64,000 nt of DNA from Circinella minor (taxonomy: Eukaryota; Mucoromycota; Mucoromycetes; Mucorales; Lichtheimiaceae), in contig JAEPRB010000167.1 of the NCBI GenBank assembly GCA_016758965.1, positions 1 to 64,000 on the forward strand, given 5' to 3'. The stretch's first letter is position 1. Each line of letters opens with the position of its first letter. The translations under genes were made by a program, and so were the position numbers. Of this stretch, positions 22,804 to 33,510 are shown piece by piece. Under the pieces are notes generated by a model. That model was given only the letters and a program-made list of their open reading frames with translations, searched no databases and was not told where the DNA came from.

Positions 22804-25623
22804 CTAAGAACGAGCAAGTTTTCTTCTTTTAGTTTGTTCAGAAGGGAAAAAGTTTTTCGATTGAAGTTCGGTACCCAAACGATCCAAAGACCACCCTCGT
22901 GCATTCATTACGTTTTGTAGATTCTGAATGGCAGTTGTTGGAGTCAAACCAAGATTTTCTTGAAGATCATTAACAGCGTCAATTACTTTCTTGCGAATAT
23001 TAAACCACTTTTTATCGCCTCTTCTCCACTTGGTACCCCACTTGTTGTCTAATTCTTGAACAGGCCAAAATCCGTCTCGACCAAGTGTCCATTCAGCCCA
23101 AAGATCATTCACTGTCAAGACTTGTCGACTCATCTTGTAAACAGGAATTCCTGCATCGGTATATTGAAGTGAAATTGTTGCATTGGCAGTGGAAGTAGCT
23201 GGTGAATTGGGGGTGGTATCTGTTGGAGGTATGCTACTTTCAGGCTGTTGCAATTGTTCACTGTTGATCGACACTAGACTGCTACTGCTGCTGTTATTAT
23301 TGTTGTTGTCGCTGTTGTTTGAAGAGGATGCTGTTGTTCCAGTTGCCAAGTTACCATTATCCAATCTAACAGATAATTGTAGCTGTTGTCTTCCACTGAT
23401 TATGTTGTTGATGGTTTGTTGAAATTGTTGAAATTGTTGAATTTGTTGTTGGGATTGTTGTTGACTTTGATTGTTGTTTATTTGTGATTCTCGAACCTCC
23501 TTCAATGTGTCTACGAGAATCCGATTCATATTGGTAAGTTGGTCTTGAACCTCGGGAGCAAATCTTTCAATTATTGAAGATCCGGGATCTTCATTGGTTT
23601 CAACATGAGCTTTCACTTTTCTATAAAAAATAAAACAAAAAAACTTTAGATAAAAATATTTTTAAAAAAAGACTATAAAGCTTTAATATACCTTCGAAAT
23701 TCTGTAAAAAGTGGGTTCTTGAAAAGTTCATGTTTCCAAATAGGATGATCAGGAATATGATCCATCATCACAGCTGCATCTTGTAGAAATGTTGTTTTAA
23801 AACATTTAAGTAGCAACAAGCATCATTGACAACATTGTTCATATAACGGTCGTACCAGTAGTCAGCCCATGGAAACACCAAATTCTTTAATTCATCACAG
23901 GGTTCTTTAGCTCTTGGAAGGTGATATTGTAAATCGCTGAATTCGCGAGGAAGAGAATTGACATATGAATTGGTCATAGTATCACTGTTCCATAAACCTT
24001 GTCTACGGATCTGAGAGTCCGGAACACCAGCCAGGTCAGCCATCTTGGCAGCAGAAGCACGTGGAATATGTGTAGCTTTTCTTGCAACAAAGATATCAGA
24101 AGCCTTGAAAGCAGCCTTTATAAACCTTGTATGAGTTTCTTTCGATATAGCACATTCCCATATATTGTCACTTTTTGGAGCTTCATCATCGCTTGACTCG
24201 TCACCATCAATAATATCGGCAACGGGAACATTATCATCATTGGAAACAGCATTGGGAGTATCATTGGCTAAATTAAACAAAACAATAATAACTATAATTA
24301 ATCACTGTGAAAATAATTTCGCCATTGCATAATTTTACTTCTATTGGATACATCAAAAATTACTTACTTCTTGCTGGCTGTTTTCCTTTATCTTTTTTGG
24401 TTCTGGGTCTTGCACCATGAATTACTTTCATCTTGAACCAATTTCCATTGGGGGACATGTCTGGGAAAGCCTCTTGCTGACAATGCCATCTCCAAAAAAA
24501 ATGAAAGCTCATTGCCATAAACGGACATTTTCCACCATTTTGTTTCGTATACATGCGAGTGTTTCTTTTTTATTGGTCTTGTTGGTCTTGGTTGAGGTAA
24601 ACAGAAACAACATGGCAGGATAAGTACCATCAACAGCTCCCACTTTAGGTAATTCCGGAAACTGTAGGTCGGCAAACTCGAGCTTTCTAACGTTATCTCC
24701 ACGAAGCAACAAAAAGTGAACCATCAAAAAAGAAATTGAATTTCGAAAACTATGCTTGTACTGTTGAGCAGGGCTGTTGTAAAGTGATTTTGCAATAGCT
24801 GCTACTTCTTTATTTGTTGAATATCCGTTTACGATATATGACGTGGCACGGTCAACGTTGTTTTCGCGGTCGTTGTTTGCTTCTCTCTTACGAACTAGTG
24901 CAAGAGGTAGACTAATAACCTTTGTTCTTGGTGTTGGATTGCTGTTGCTATGCATATGTCTTTGAAAATTCCAGAGGTCGACAATTGCTGAAACATAAAC
25001 ATTGCAGGTACTGTAGGATAATTTTTTTTGATGGCTGTAATGGTGTCAGGATTAAGCATTTCCTCGTTGGTGATTTCTGGGTCGTCGATATGTTGTTTAC
25101 CAGGTATACGAATCTGACGGTTGATTACCTTATTTACATATTATTATATATATAATAAGTTAGCTAATCTTTATATTTACTTTCTTTTTCTTTTCAATAT
25201 ATATTATACCTTTTTATAAAGAAACGTAACAAGTTTATCACCAGTTGCTTGAAATCTTGTAGATACAGGTCGACGGTGATAACGCTTATCGCAAAATATG
25301 AGATACTCGACTTGTTTTGCGCAATAAGATTTGGCTGTCTGATATGAACGGCCTTCTTGTATATCTTTGTACGCTTTTTCCTTGATCATTGTGTCTTCAT
25401 CTTCTTCCATAAGTCTTTCCGAAATTTGACCATCATCATCGATCATTTCTGAAAAGTTATCTTCTCTACCAAAACTTGCTTTCTTGTTGCCTTTTTTCTT
25501 TTCGGATAAATTCTCAAAGTGGGGAATATGGTCCTTGATCAATTGCTTAACATATTGGTCATATTCTTCTTTTGATTGACGGGTGTTAGATTGAGAATTT
25601 ATTGCTTGATTTGAGGAAGACAT
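22804..25623 (-). pseudogene. Crypton-type tyrosine recombinase with GCR1-like DNA-binding domain, decayed
   Basis: Four exons are visible: 25623-25210, 25128-24368, 24267-23692 and 23620-22804. The N-terminal region (MSSSNQAINSQSNTRQSKEE) precedes a SAM-like core-binding part. The catalytic domain follows with the first Arg in LLLRGDNVRKLEF, the H-x-x-R motif in THIPRASAAKMADLAG and a candidate Tyr in MTNSYVNSLP. The C-terminus has a Gln-rich stretch and a GCR1-type domain (WPVQELDNKWGTKWRRGDKK). This is the known architecture of fungal Cryptons, which move by tyrosine-recombinase chemistry without terminal inverted repeats. Three single-base frame breaks are evident: in an A8 run near 25022-25029, near the A6 run at about 24567, and around 23820. 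Each is explained by one missing base. Splice phases otherwise agree. Element boundaries are not visible. Confidence 0.88.
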
Positions 25624-25814
25624 TTTATAAAAAAAAATACTGTGGGTTACAATGTAAATAAAAAAAAGAATTTGTAGATTACAATGTAAATAATAGCAAA
25701 ATAGCTCATATTTATATATCTTTAATAAAGCATATCGTATGTGTAATAACATCATCAAATGGTGTAATGGTAATATCTTATAACGTAATAGTAGAAATTA
25801 TCCAATAGTGAAAA

Positions 25815-26145
25815 TCGCGCATAACGTCAAAGCACGCAATAATGTAAATTATACAAGAAGTCGAAGCACGCAATAATGAAATTCATACAAGAAACCAAAT
25901 CACCCAATGTTGAAGGTAGTAAAGCACGCAATAGTGAAAATTATGCAAAAGGTTAAATTACGCCATAATGCGAATCATGCAAGAAGCTAAATCACGCAAA
26001 ATAATGAAAATCATACAAGTAACCACATCACCCAATGTTGAAGGTAGTAAAGCACGCAATAGTGAAAATCATGCAAAAAGTTAAATTACGCCATAATGCG
26101 AATCATGCACAAAAGTAAAAGCACACAATAATGGAAGGCACATGA
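25815..26145. repeat. Short tandem array with a 128-bp higher-order period
   Basis: Degenerate units of about 30-37 bp share the core CACGCAATAATG followed by AAATCATACAAG-like sequence. The longer block starting ACCCAATGTTGAAGGTAGTA at 25902 recurs at 26030, a 128-bp period. It lies about 190 bp upstream of the Crypton start codon. Unit spacing and sequence vary, so it is a minisatellite, not a CRISPR array. Confidence 0.75.
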
Positions 26146-26883
26146 TGGTTTACTATTGTAATTTAGTCGTAACGCTATTTCTGAAAACGGAAAATGATGT
26201 ATACGAAGAAGAAAACGACCATTTTTTGATTTTTTTAAGAAACTGTATTAAGTCTTTCAAGAAATGAATGGATGTGTTGGTATGGCAACAAACAAGTTTT
26301 GGAAGAGAAAAAATGTAATGAGGTTTTTTTTATTTATTTTTTATCAAATAAAAAGATCTTTTATCTTAGTTTTTTTTGGCTGAAACGAGATAGTTTTTAC
26401 TAGTATTATGGTGAAAAGAGACATTGGCTAAAAATATATAAGAAAATTATGTTTTTTATTCATTTTTTTTTAATATAATGCATTTCGATACAAAGCTATA
26501 ATTAATAACACTATGGGTGGCACCAGTGGGAACCCAAAGTCAAGTAACAATTGTTATTCGACAAAGTTTTGCCTGATAACATAAGTTATTACTCCGACGG
26601 GTTCCCATTCAGCTGGGAACCCAAAAATTTTTTGGGAACCTGAATGAAATATAATACTTGTTTTCTTTATTTTTAATATGTATGTGCAAACTATTATATG
26701 GACATGATTATTACTATTATTATGTACTTTTTTTTTTTTACTTTGTAATTTGTTATTATTTATCTTTTTTTTGAATGCTTTTTTTTTTCATTAATAAACG
26801 CTATAAAAAAAAAGAGAAAGGAAAGTTTGGATATGTAAAAAATAGAAGGGGAAGAGGAGATAAGAGCAGAGGAGAAAATCAAC
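26146..26883. other. Intergenic stretch with a short hairpin
   Basis: It contains GGGTTCCCA-TTCAGC-TGGGAACCC at about 26579-26602, a perfect 9-bp stem, plus further GGGAACCC copies at about 26528 and 26630. These may be the end of an unrecognised small element. No gene is seen. Confidence 0.4.
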
Positions 26884-29355
26884 CTATTGACTTGTGCTTG
26901 ATTCATTATTTTTATTTGTCTTGAGCTTTCTTTTGCCGCTGGATTTAGGAATTGATTCAGCATTAGGGGGAATAAACGAATCCGGGATTTTTGTAAATGT
27001 AATGTTGTGACCTTCGTGGTCTTTGTATCTCTCAACAATTTTTTCCTTCATTTGTAACACCAAAGTCTAAAATATACAGTCAATCCATCCAAATAATTAT
27101 CAATATCAGTATTAAGAAGATAAAGTATAATAAGTGTTAAATAAAAAGTGTCACATACCTTGATTTGATTTAAACCTTCTACTGCATTATCAATTTGTTT
27201 GAAATTGTGTGGTTGACCGGGAAGATCAAACTTTTTCAATTCGATCAATTCAAACACATAGGCATGATTTAATTGTAGTTTATATGTTGTACAATTGTAT
27301 CCTATTTTAAACCCGTTAGAATCTATAGTCCTATTCTTTTTAAAAGAAACTTTATCTCCAAGTGAATCAGTAAAACGTACCGTTCATCACCATACCAAAG
27401 ACAACTGGACTTGGAACCTTGTCGATTACCAACTTCGAAAGCATTTCTCTGAGCATATTTCCAGTCTTGACAAGATCACTACCTTCCGGTCCGCCAACGC
27501 GTTTCACTTCAACAACAAATAGATCATATCGCCGTCGCTTTACTTCAGCATAGACAGTGAAATCAGGTTGTTTTTGTTCGCCTTTTTTTCCTTTACAATA
27601 ATCAAGAGACGCATTCGCCCTATATATAAGTAATAAGTTAGATTTGAAGACTCTCTATAATCACAATAACACCTGATCATACCAATGATAATTCAAACGA
27701 TTGTCTGCGGCGAAAATCCAATGTAATGGTGAATGTAAGATATAATGAACTAGTGTGTCTTCGTTCACTTCTTTGTCATTCTTTTTGAATGGAGTATTCG
27801 CAATATCATATATAGTTCGTGCATATGAGGTGATGTAAGTATTATTAAGACCGAGTGCTTGAGTCTTAAATCCCAATAATGTTTTTTCCAAGATAAATTC
27901 GTCCCGAGTTTCGTTATTCAAGATCTATTTTTATCAACATAAATCATATCAATTAGACATTTAGAAAATAATGGATGTCTCCAATATCAAAAAAATAACC
28001 CAATACTTTACATTATCAACTGTTTTAGACCACGTTAATACCTGTACCGGTAATGCTTCGAAACCTTGGCTTCGTTCAAACGTAACATCAAGCTTTTCTT
28101 CAATATATGGTTTCAATTGATCGCGTATTGTAATAAGATAAACACAATTTAAACTTCTGTAATGTTTCAAATTAATATCATGGTCAGTTAAGGTTCATAA
28201 AGCTGTAATACACCCGAATTCAATTGTAAAATCGCTACTTACAAAGCTCGTGTAGAACTAATAGCCTTGTGATCCTTCTTATTTTTCTTAAGTGATCTTG
28301 TTCGATAATTATTAAGAATGTTGGTCATATTTACCAATTTCTCTCCTTGCTTGACGAACCACTATTCCAGAAATTAAAACAAAAAATGTGTGTCAGCAAG
28401 TCGACAAATCAAATTATTTATATAATAAAAAAAAATAAGTTTTCCCTCATACATACACAATCCTTTTCTTCAACTACTAATTTTTCTTGAAAAACCGAAC
28501 CATGAATGTCTTTTGTTTTACGACGTTCATTGTCGTCAATGGTTGAATAAGACGTATCATGTAAGGTAAGATTGTATTCCATCAAATCATCATCTGATAA
28601 TTCTTCACTATAGTCAGATGCCCGATCTTCTCCGTTCACATCTTCAAATTGCTCTTCTACATCGGTACATGTCAGATCAATGATTCCTTGCTCCTCGTTG
28701 AGTTGACCTATACACAATGAAACCATTGTCAGTGACTTTATATATATATATATAAAGATAAAAAATTTATTATCCATTGTCCATAGACGTTTGATTGTTA
28801 CTAACCACGATCCAGATGTGATTGCTTATCAGCTGAAGAAGAATTATGATCGGTAGATGATGCTGGTGCTTCATTTATAGTGGGTGTACTGGTATCAGGA
28901 CGTGTATCGATACTGCTGTTATCCTCCTTATCAACAATTGGATCAGCAATTCGTCTACAAGTAAGTGTAAAAAAATACTAAACTTGTGTTTCTTTCTTTC
29001 TTTTCACTTGAAATTACGTTCAAAAGTACCTTCTTTGCGTGATTCTTTCTTCCTCCCCTTCTCCAATGCGTTTCATTGTATTTAACACGCTTTTAGTTAA
29101 TCCAGCCTCTGTCTCTTTTCGAGATTCAGACACGCTTTTACCACGCCAATAATCAGCTTCGAGACTACTGCCTTTCCAAGTTGAAAAGGCAGCCTTCAGT
29201 TCTGCTACATTTGCAAGAGTAGATAGTTGTTTTGATTGTAAAATATTTGAGTATCTGCTGTTCGCCTGTTCTATGTTCGTTAAACCGAAATTATCAGCAA
29301 AAGATTCAATTGAGAGAACTCCAGCATTATTGATACACCACTGAATGTCGATCAT
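26884..29355 (-). CDS. PD-(D/E)XK nuclease-like protein, nine exons, intact
   Basis: Exons 29355-29030, 28954-28806, 28707-28457, 28361-28243, 28156-28012, 27924-27683, 27619-27381, 27301-27159 and 27066-26884 all join in phase, 599 codons with stop (598 aa). The N-terminal ~240 residues are mostly polar and acidic. From about 240 the chain is more ordered. The motif QPDFTVYAEVKRRRYDLFVV followed by EVKR places Asp430, Glu448 and Lys450 as a textbook PD-(D/E)XK metal-binding triad. A C-terminal helical part and a basic tail (SGKRKLKTNKNN) follow. The fold assignment rests on this motif. Target and biological role are unknown. It lies next to a Crypton and other accessory genes, and families like this are often lineage-expanded. 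No frame break is seen, so it may be expressed. Confidence 0.78.
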
Positions 29356-30471
29356 TATTAAAAGCTTCTTTTAAGTATTGAAAATATATGAGTTGTGTTT
29401 TTGTAGGGTTTTTGTAGTGACAAAGAAAAAAAAAAGAGGAGGAACGCGTTTTTTGCTTAAACGCTCGAGCCTTTTTTTCCCCCACTGATTTTGAATTTTG
29501 TTGATGCCGCTTTTTTATTTCTACACTTTTAAATAATCAAACCCGGTATCGTCATCATGCACATATCAAAACATAATATATTACCTGTTGTTGTCTAAAA
29601 GAGAAGTCTTGTCACAGTCAAAGAAATATGTTAAAGAAACGAAAACAATCATTATAATCGTAATAAATAGTATTGGCTTGCTCTTTTTATTATATTGTAT
29701 GATAATAAGAAGAACCAAAATTATTCTCTATCATTTTATAATGATATCCAATTTTTATTATTGTCGCAACAACAAAAACATCTATTAACATAACAAATCT
29801 GAATATTTTTTAATTCCTTGATACACCTTTAAAAACGATGGTGCATTCATTCTCTGTTTCACAAAAAAAAGGATGGCTTTTTCTGTTTACGTGAATTTTT
29901 ATTCCAAACTCTTTTTCCTATCAATCCCTCTTTTTTATCTTCTTCAGTACGCTTCTTTTTCATCCAACATTTTCTTATACATGTATTAGATATTTATACA
30001 ATTACCAGTTAGTCATTCCAAGCCATCAAATCCTAGTACAGCCACTATTGTCGTTGTTCTTCCATGTTACGCTCATAGTACTTTTTTTAAATACCCCCTT
30101 TTGATAGACAATTACTTAATTTGACAACAAACTTTTGTTTCTATTCAAATGGTAATAATATTATACTTTTTATTTGCTATACAATGTATTACTAGCATAC
30201 CATCATCGACTATTATACCAAGATTATCGATTCAGTTGTGGCTGGGTTTTTTTTTCGTGCATTAACTAAACTAGTATACAAACTATTCGATTTTGCTAGG
30301 TGGGATTCCTTTTTTTTTTGGTTGCAATCATGTTTCTAATTACAGACTTTTAAAATATCCATTCATTTATCATGGTGTTTTATCAAAGCCTCCACCATTT
30401 TCATGTTACTACTACTACTACTTCTTGGTCATGCTGAACCTCTTGGACCTGTTTTCTTGTTCTTATTGTTA
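29356..30471. other. Intergenic stretch without supported genes
   Basis: AT-rich and T-run-rich. The frame at 29588-29788 is low-complexity. The frames at 30293-30693 (+) overlap or abut the antisense fragment described next. I see no RNA gene. Confidence 0.45.
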
Positions 30472-30957
30472 TTATGCCAATGCTGCATAACGCGCTGTCA
30501 TATCATAAGAGTTGTTACAGCAAAACATTATGTAAAATATTTTAATGAAATACTTATTAGAACCAAAGCGTCCATGTCGTGTAGGCGTAAGTGTAGCCTT
30601 CATCTTTTCTATTTCCTCGATTTGAAAATCGTGGGCAGGATGTTTTTCATCAACAGAAGACAATATATAACAAGCGAACGCCGTTTTGTCTGATTTGCAC
30701 AGAATTTTCTGGAAAGCTCTTGATGATATAGCACTTCTAAGAAGTTTTGCCTCTTTTTCTAAGTTATCCAATTGAAACAAAACTCGGCTACCATTGTGTT
30801 CCACAGTTGTAATTGTATAAAAGTGACTACCGGACTCGGAAGGGCAGTATATTTTTCCGTGTAATCTGTAGTGAACGTTATCTAAACACAAGTCGTATGT
30901 AAAATTTGGGTAGTTGACTTTGTTGGCTTCAATACTAGTGAAGGTGGCAAATATCAA
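30472..30957 (-). pseudogene. Fragment resembling the C-terminal box of ubiquitin-specific proteases
   Basis: An open frame of about 160 codons has no convincing exon partners. The stretch YRLHGKIYCPSESGSHFYTI, followed by VLFQLDNLEKEAK, has the spacing of the UCH/USP histidine box (Y-x-L-x-G-x-x-x-x...G-x-H-[FY]...F-x-x-[DN]). The Cys box is absent, so at best this is a 3' remnant. The resemblance is weak and it could instead be a piece of a mobile-element protein. Confidence 0.35.
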
Positions 30958-31101
30958 AACAAATGACGGGTATCTTGTTATTTATTAGAGTGTTCTGAAA
31001 AAGCATCACAATTCTCGCATCGGACTGTGCTTGGGTTCAAAACATGATGTCCGTAAAATATGTTACTGAAATGTAGTAGTTTCTTTTCTTTTGGCTTGTG
31101 A

Positions 31102-31380
31102 TCAAAGTCGATATATTGTCTTATAATTCGAGTTCGGAGGTTCATATATGGCAGTTTTCAATAAATTTTTCGCGGTGATAACAAAAAGTTCAAGTCTTAG
31201 TAAAACATTCAATTTTACAGAAAGTTTTATAAGCATGCAGAGACTGTACTGGGAAATAATTTCTTTGGCTGAAGCCGGATACCCTATGCTGATTTGACGA
31301 TCAGTCTCCAGAGAGCTTTTAATTTCTCTGAATTTCAGAGCATACAAAAAAAAAATCACTAACTCTTTTCCACAGCCCAC
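31102..31380 (-). other. Short open frame of unknown nature
   Basis: 92 codons with no recognised motif, starting MGCGKELVIFFLYALKF and ending beside the tandem duplication at 31451. It may be a gene remnant. Evidence for coding is weak. Confidence 0.2.
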
Positions 31381-31450
31381 TCCTTAGTTATCATTGAGAT
31401 ATTGTGTTTATGATACTTTATTTATAAAGATGAAATATATCGACATAATT

Positions 31451-32220
31451 GCTGAAGAGCCCCCTCATCGCTAACCAGCCATATGAGTAGTATGATGAGT
31501 TGATCATGGTGTCCAACGCTGCCGGTCACTGGAGCTAATCCACAATCAATTACACCCATCTTCAGCATTGTACTTGATATTTTTTTTTTGCTATGGCAAC
31601 CTAGTAAAAAAAGTAATAGCTCTTTGTTAGATCTATTTCAAATAATAGCAAAAAAAAAGCACCTATCTTAACGATCTAACAAGAATAGTCGAAAAACAAG
31701 ACGAGAAGCTCCAGCAATGCCGCCAGTCACTGCCTTTTAAGACGTTGTATACATCCCCAGGGAAAAGCTGGCTAGTCTTCTGTAGAAATGTATCAACCGC
31801 CCACTGTACTCTTCTTGTTCCTGCTGAAGAACCCCCTCATCGCTAACCAGCCATATGAGTAGTATGATGAGTTGATCATGGTGTCCAACGCTGCCGGTCG
31901 CTGGAGCTAATCCACAATCAATTACACCCATCTTCAGCATTGTACTTGATATTTTTTTTTGCTATGGCAACCTAGTAAAAAAAGTAATAGCTCTTTGTTA
32001 GATCTATTTCAAATATACACACTCTCTTTCTCTTTTTCTTTTTCTGTCAATAGCAAAAAAAAAGTACCTATCTTAAAGATCTAACAAGAATAATCGAAAC
32101 ACAAGACGAGGAGCTCCAGCAATGCCGCCAGTCACTGCCTTTTAAGGCGTTGTATACATCCCCAGGGAAAAGCTGGCTAGTCTTCTGTAGAAATGCATCA
32201 AGCCGCCCACTGTACTCTTG
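31451..32220. repeat. Tandem duplication of a ~372-bp segment
   Basis: The block starting GCTGAAGA at 31451 recurs at 31823 (period 372 bp) with very high identity. The second copy carries an extra CT-rich stretch of about 35 bp near 32016-32048. Each copy holds on the minus strand a protein-like piece (e.g. VGHHDQLIILLIWLVSDEGV), so the duplicated unit is probably part of a dead gene. Confidence 0.85.
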
Positions 32221-33100
32221 TTAAACAATCTACAAATTTTTTTGGTCCAAAATAGCACTTTTTAATAAAACTGGCTCGTTGTAGATACATTTACAAAAAT
32301 AAACACTATAATTACTTACTATTTAGAGACCCCCAATACTAACCTAGCAACCTTGTTTTGAATGGATTCGCGTCTTTTTTTTTAAACCGTATAATTAATT
32401 GTTGCTTGGGTGTATTAGTTAAAAAGAGGAAAAAAAAAATACAGAGCGACAAATTGATATTCCCGTATAGCGTTGAAAGTTAAATTTGGTCACCAAAAAT
32501 GAAAATGAGCCTTGATTTTGAAAGTGGACCGTGATTTGAAAATGAGCCAAAATTATATTACGTAGCTGATGAAAATGAGCTATGAAGCTTTTGTATCGAG
32601 CTGCAGAAAATAAATATGGGCCATCAGATAATAAAAATGAATAGAATCCAAAATCGAAGAACATTTCTTTCGCCGGTGGTATTGATATCATTATCTGTGG
32701 TGTTATGGTCTTCCATGATGACAACAAATTTAAAATGAATAAAGATGTTTAAGAACAAAAAAATATCTCTTTTTGACATAACATTGACAACATATATATA
32801 TATGTTGAACTTCTCTGACCCAAAATTATAACTATGCCATTTTCGAAGATTGCTAGCTTGGATTTGCTTGGCATGGATCAACTTTAAGATTGGTGGCTCA
32901 ATTTCATTCAAGTAGCTCAATTTGGAAAATTAGGGCCCGAATAATATGTATGGGGGAAGACGAATCAATTTTTTCATTTTTGGGAAAGCAGCCCGAAGCG
33001 TAAGCTTCGGGGAGCTTTACCATAAATTAAGATAATTTCTATGGTGCATCGTATTTTATTGAAATAGTTATATTTTATGTTTTAGAAAGATACTAAGTGA
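32221..33100. other. Spacer with gene-like scraps and a small hairpin
   Basis: Minus-strand frames at 32419-32920 have no clear domain. A perfect hairpin CCCGAAGC-GTAA-GCTTCGGG sits at about 32992-33011, 90 bp from the end of the transposase-like gene, and could belong to its terminus. Repeated GAAAATGAGC motifs occur at 32500-32585. Confidence 0.4.
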
Positions 33101-33470
33101 CTAATGGGAATTATGAGAAGTGTTACCTTTGATTTTAAAGCATTTTGCTCTATTGTTTTTTCCTGGGCACTTTACATCATGACAGATACTGCATGTTTTT
33201 TGGCGGATAGGGGGGAGATTACTAATTTTTGTACGGATACTACCATGGTTACTAAGGTTACTGCTGGCAATAGGCCGTGGAGAAAGTGATGCAGACATGA
33301 TATTAACTGACTGTTATATTTGAGATTCTATGTATTGACCATACAGCAAGGTTATTTTATGGAATATTCAATTACATTGGTTCAATATTATCATATTCTC
33401 CATCATAAATGGATCTTTGATATTACCTTGCTTATTATTTTGCTTTTGCTGTTGCTGTTGCTGTTGCTGC

Positions 33471-33510
<40 letters not shown>

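Noticed and set aside
25815..26145. Possible CRISPR array
   Set aside because: Units are degenerate, directly adjoining and of uneven length, without constant repeats separated by unique spacers. The organism is a eukaryote.
30293..30693. Two overlapping + strand frames
   Set aside because: Mostly hydrophobic translation of TAC/TAT repeats and antisense to the USP-like fragment.
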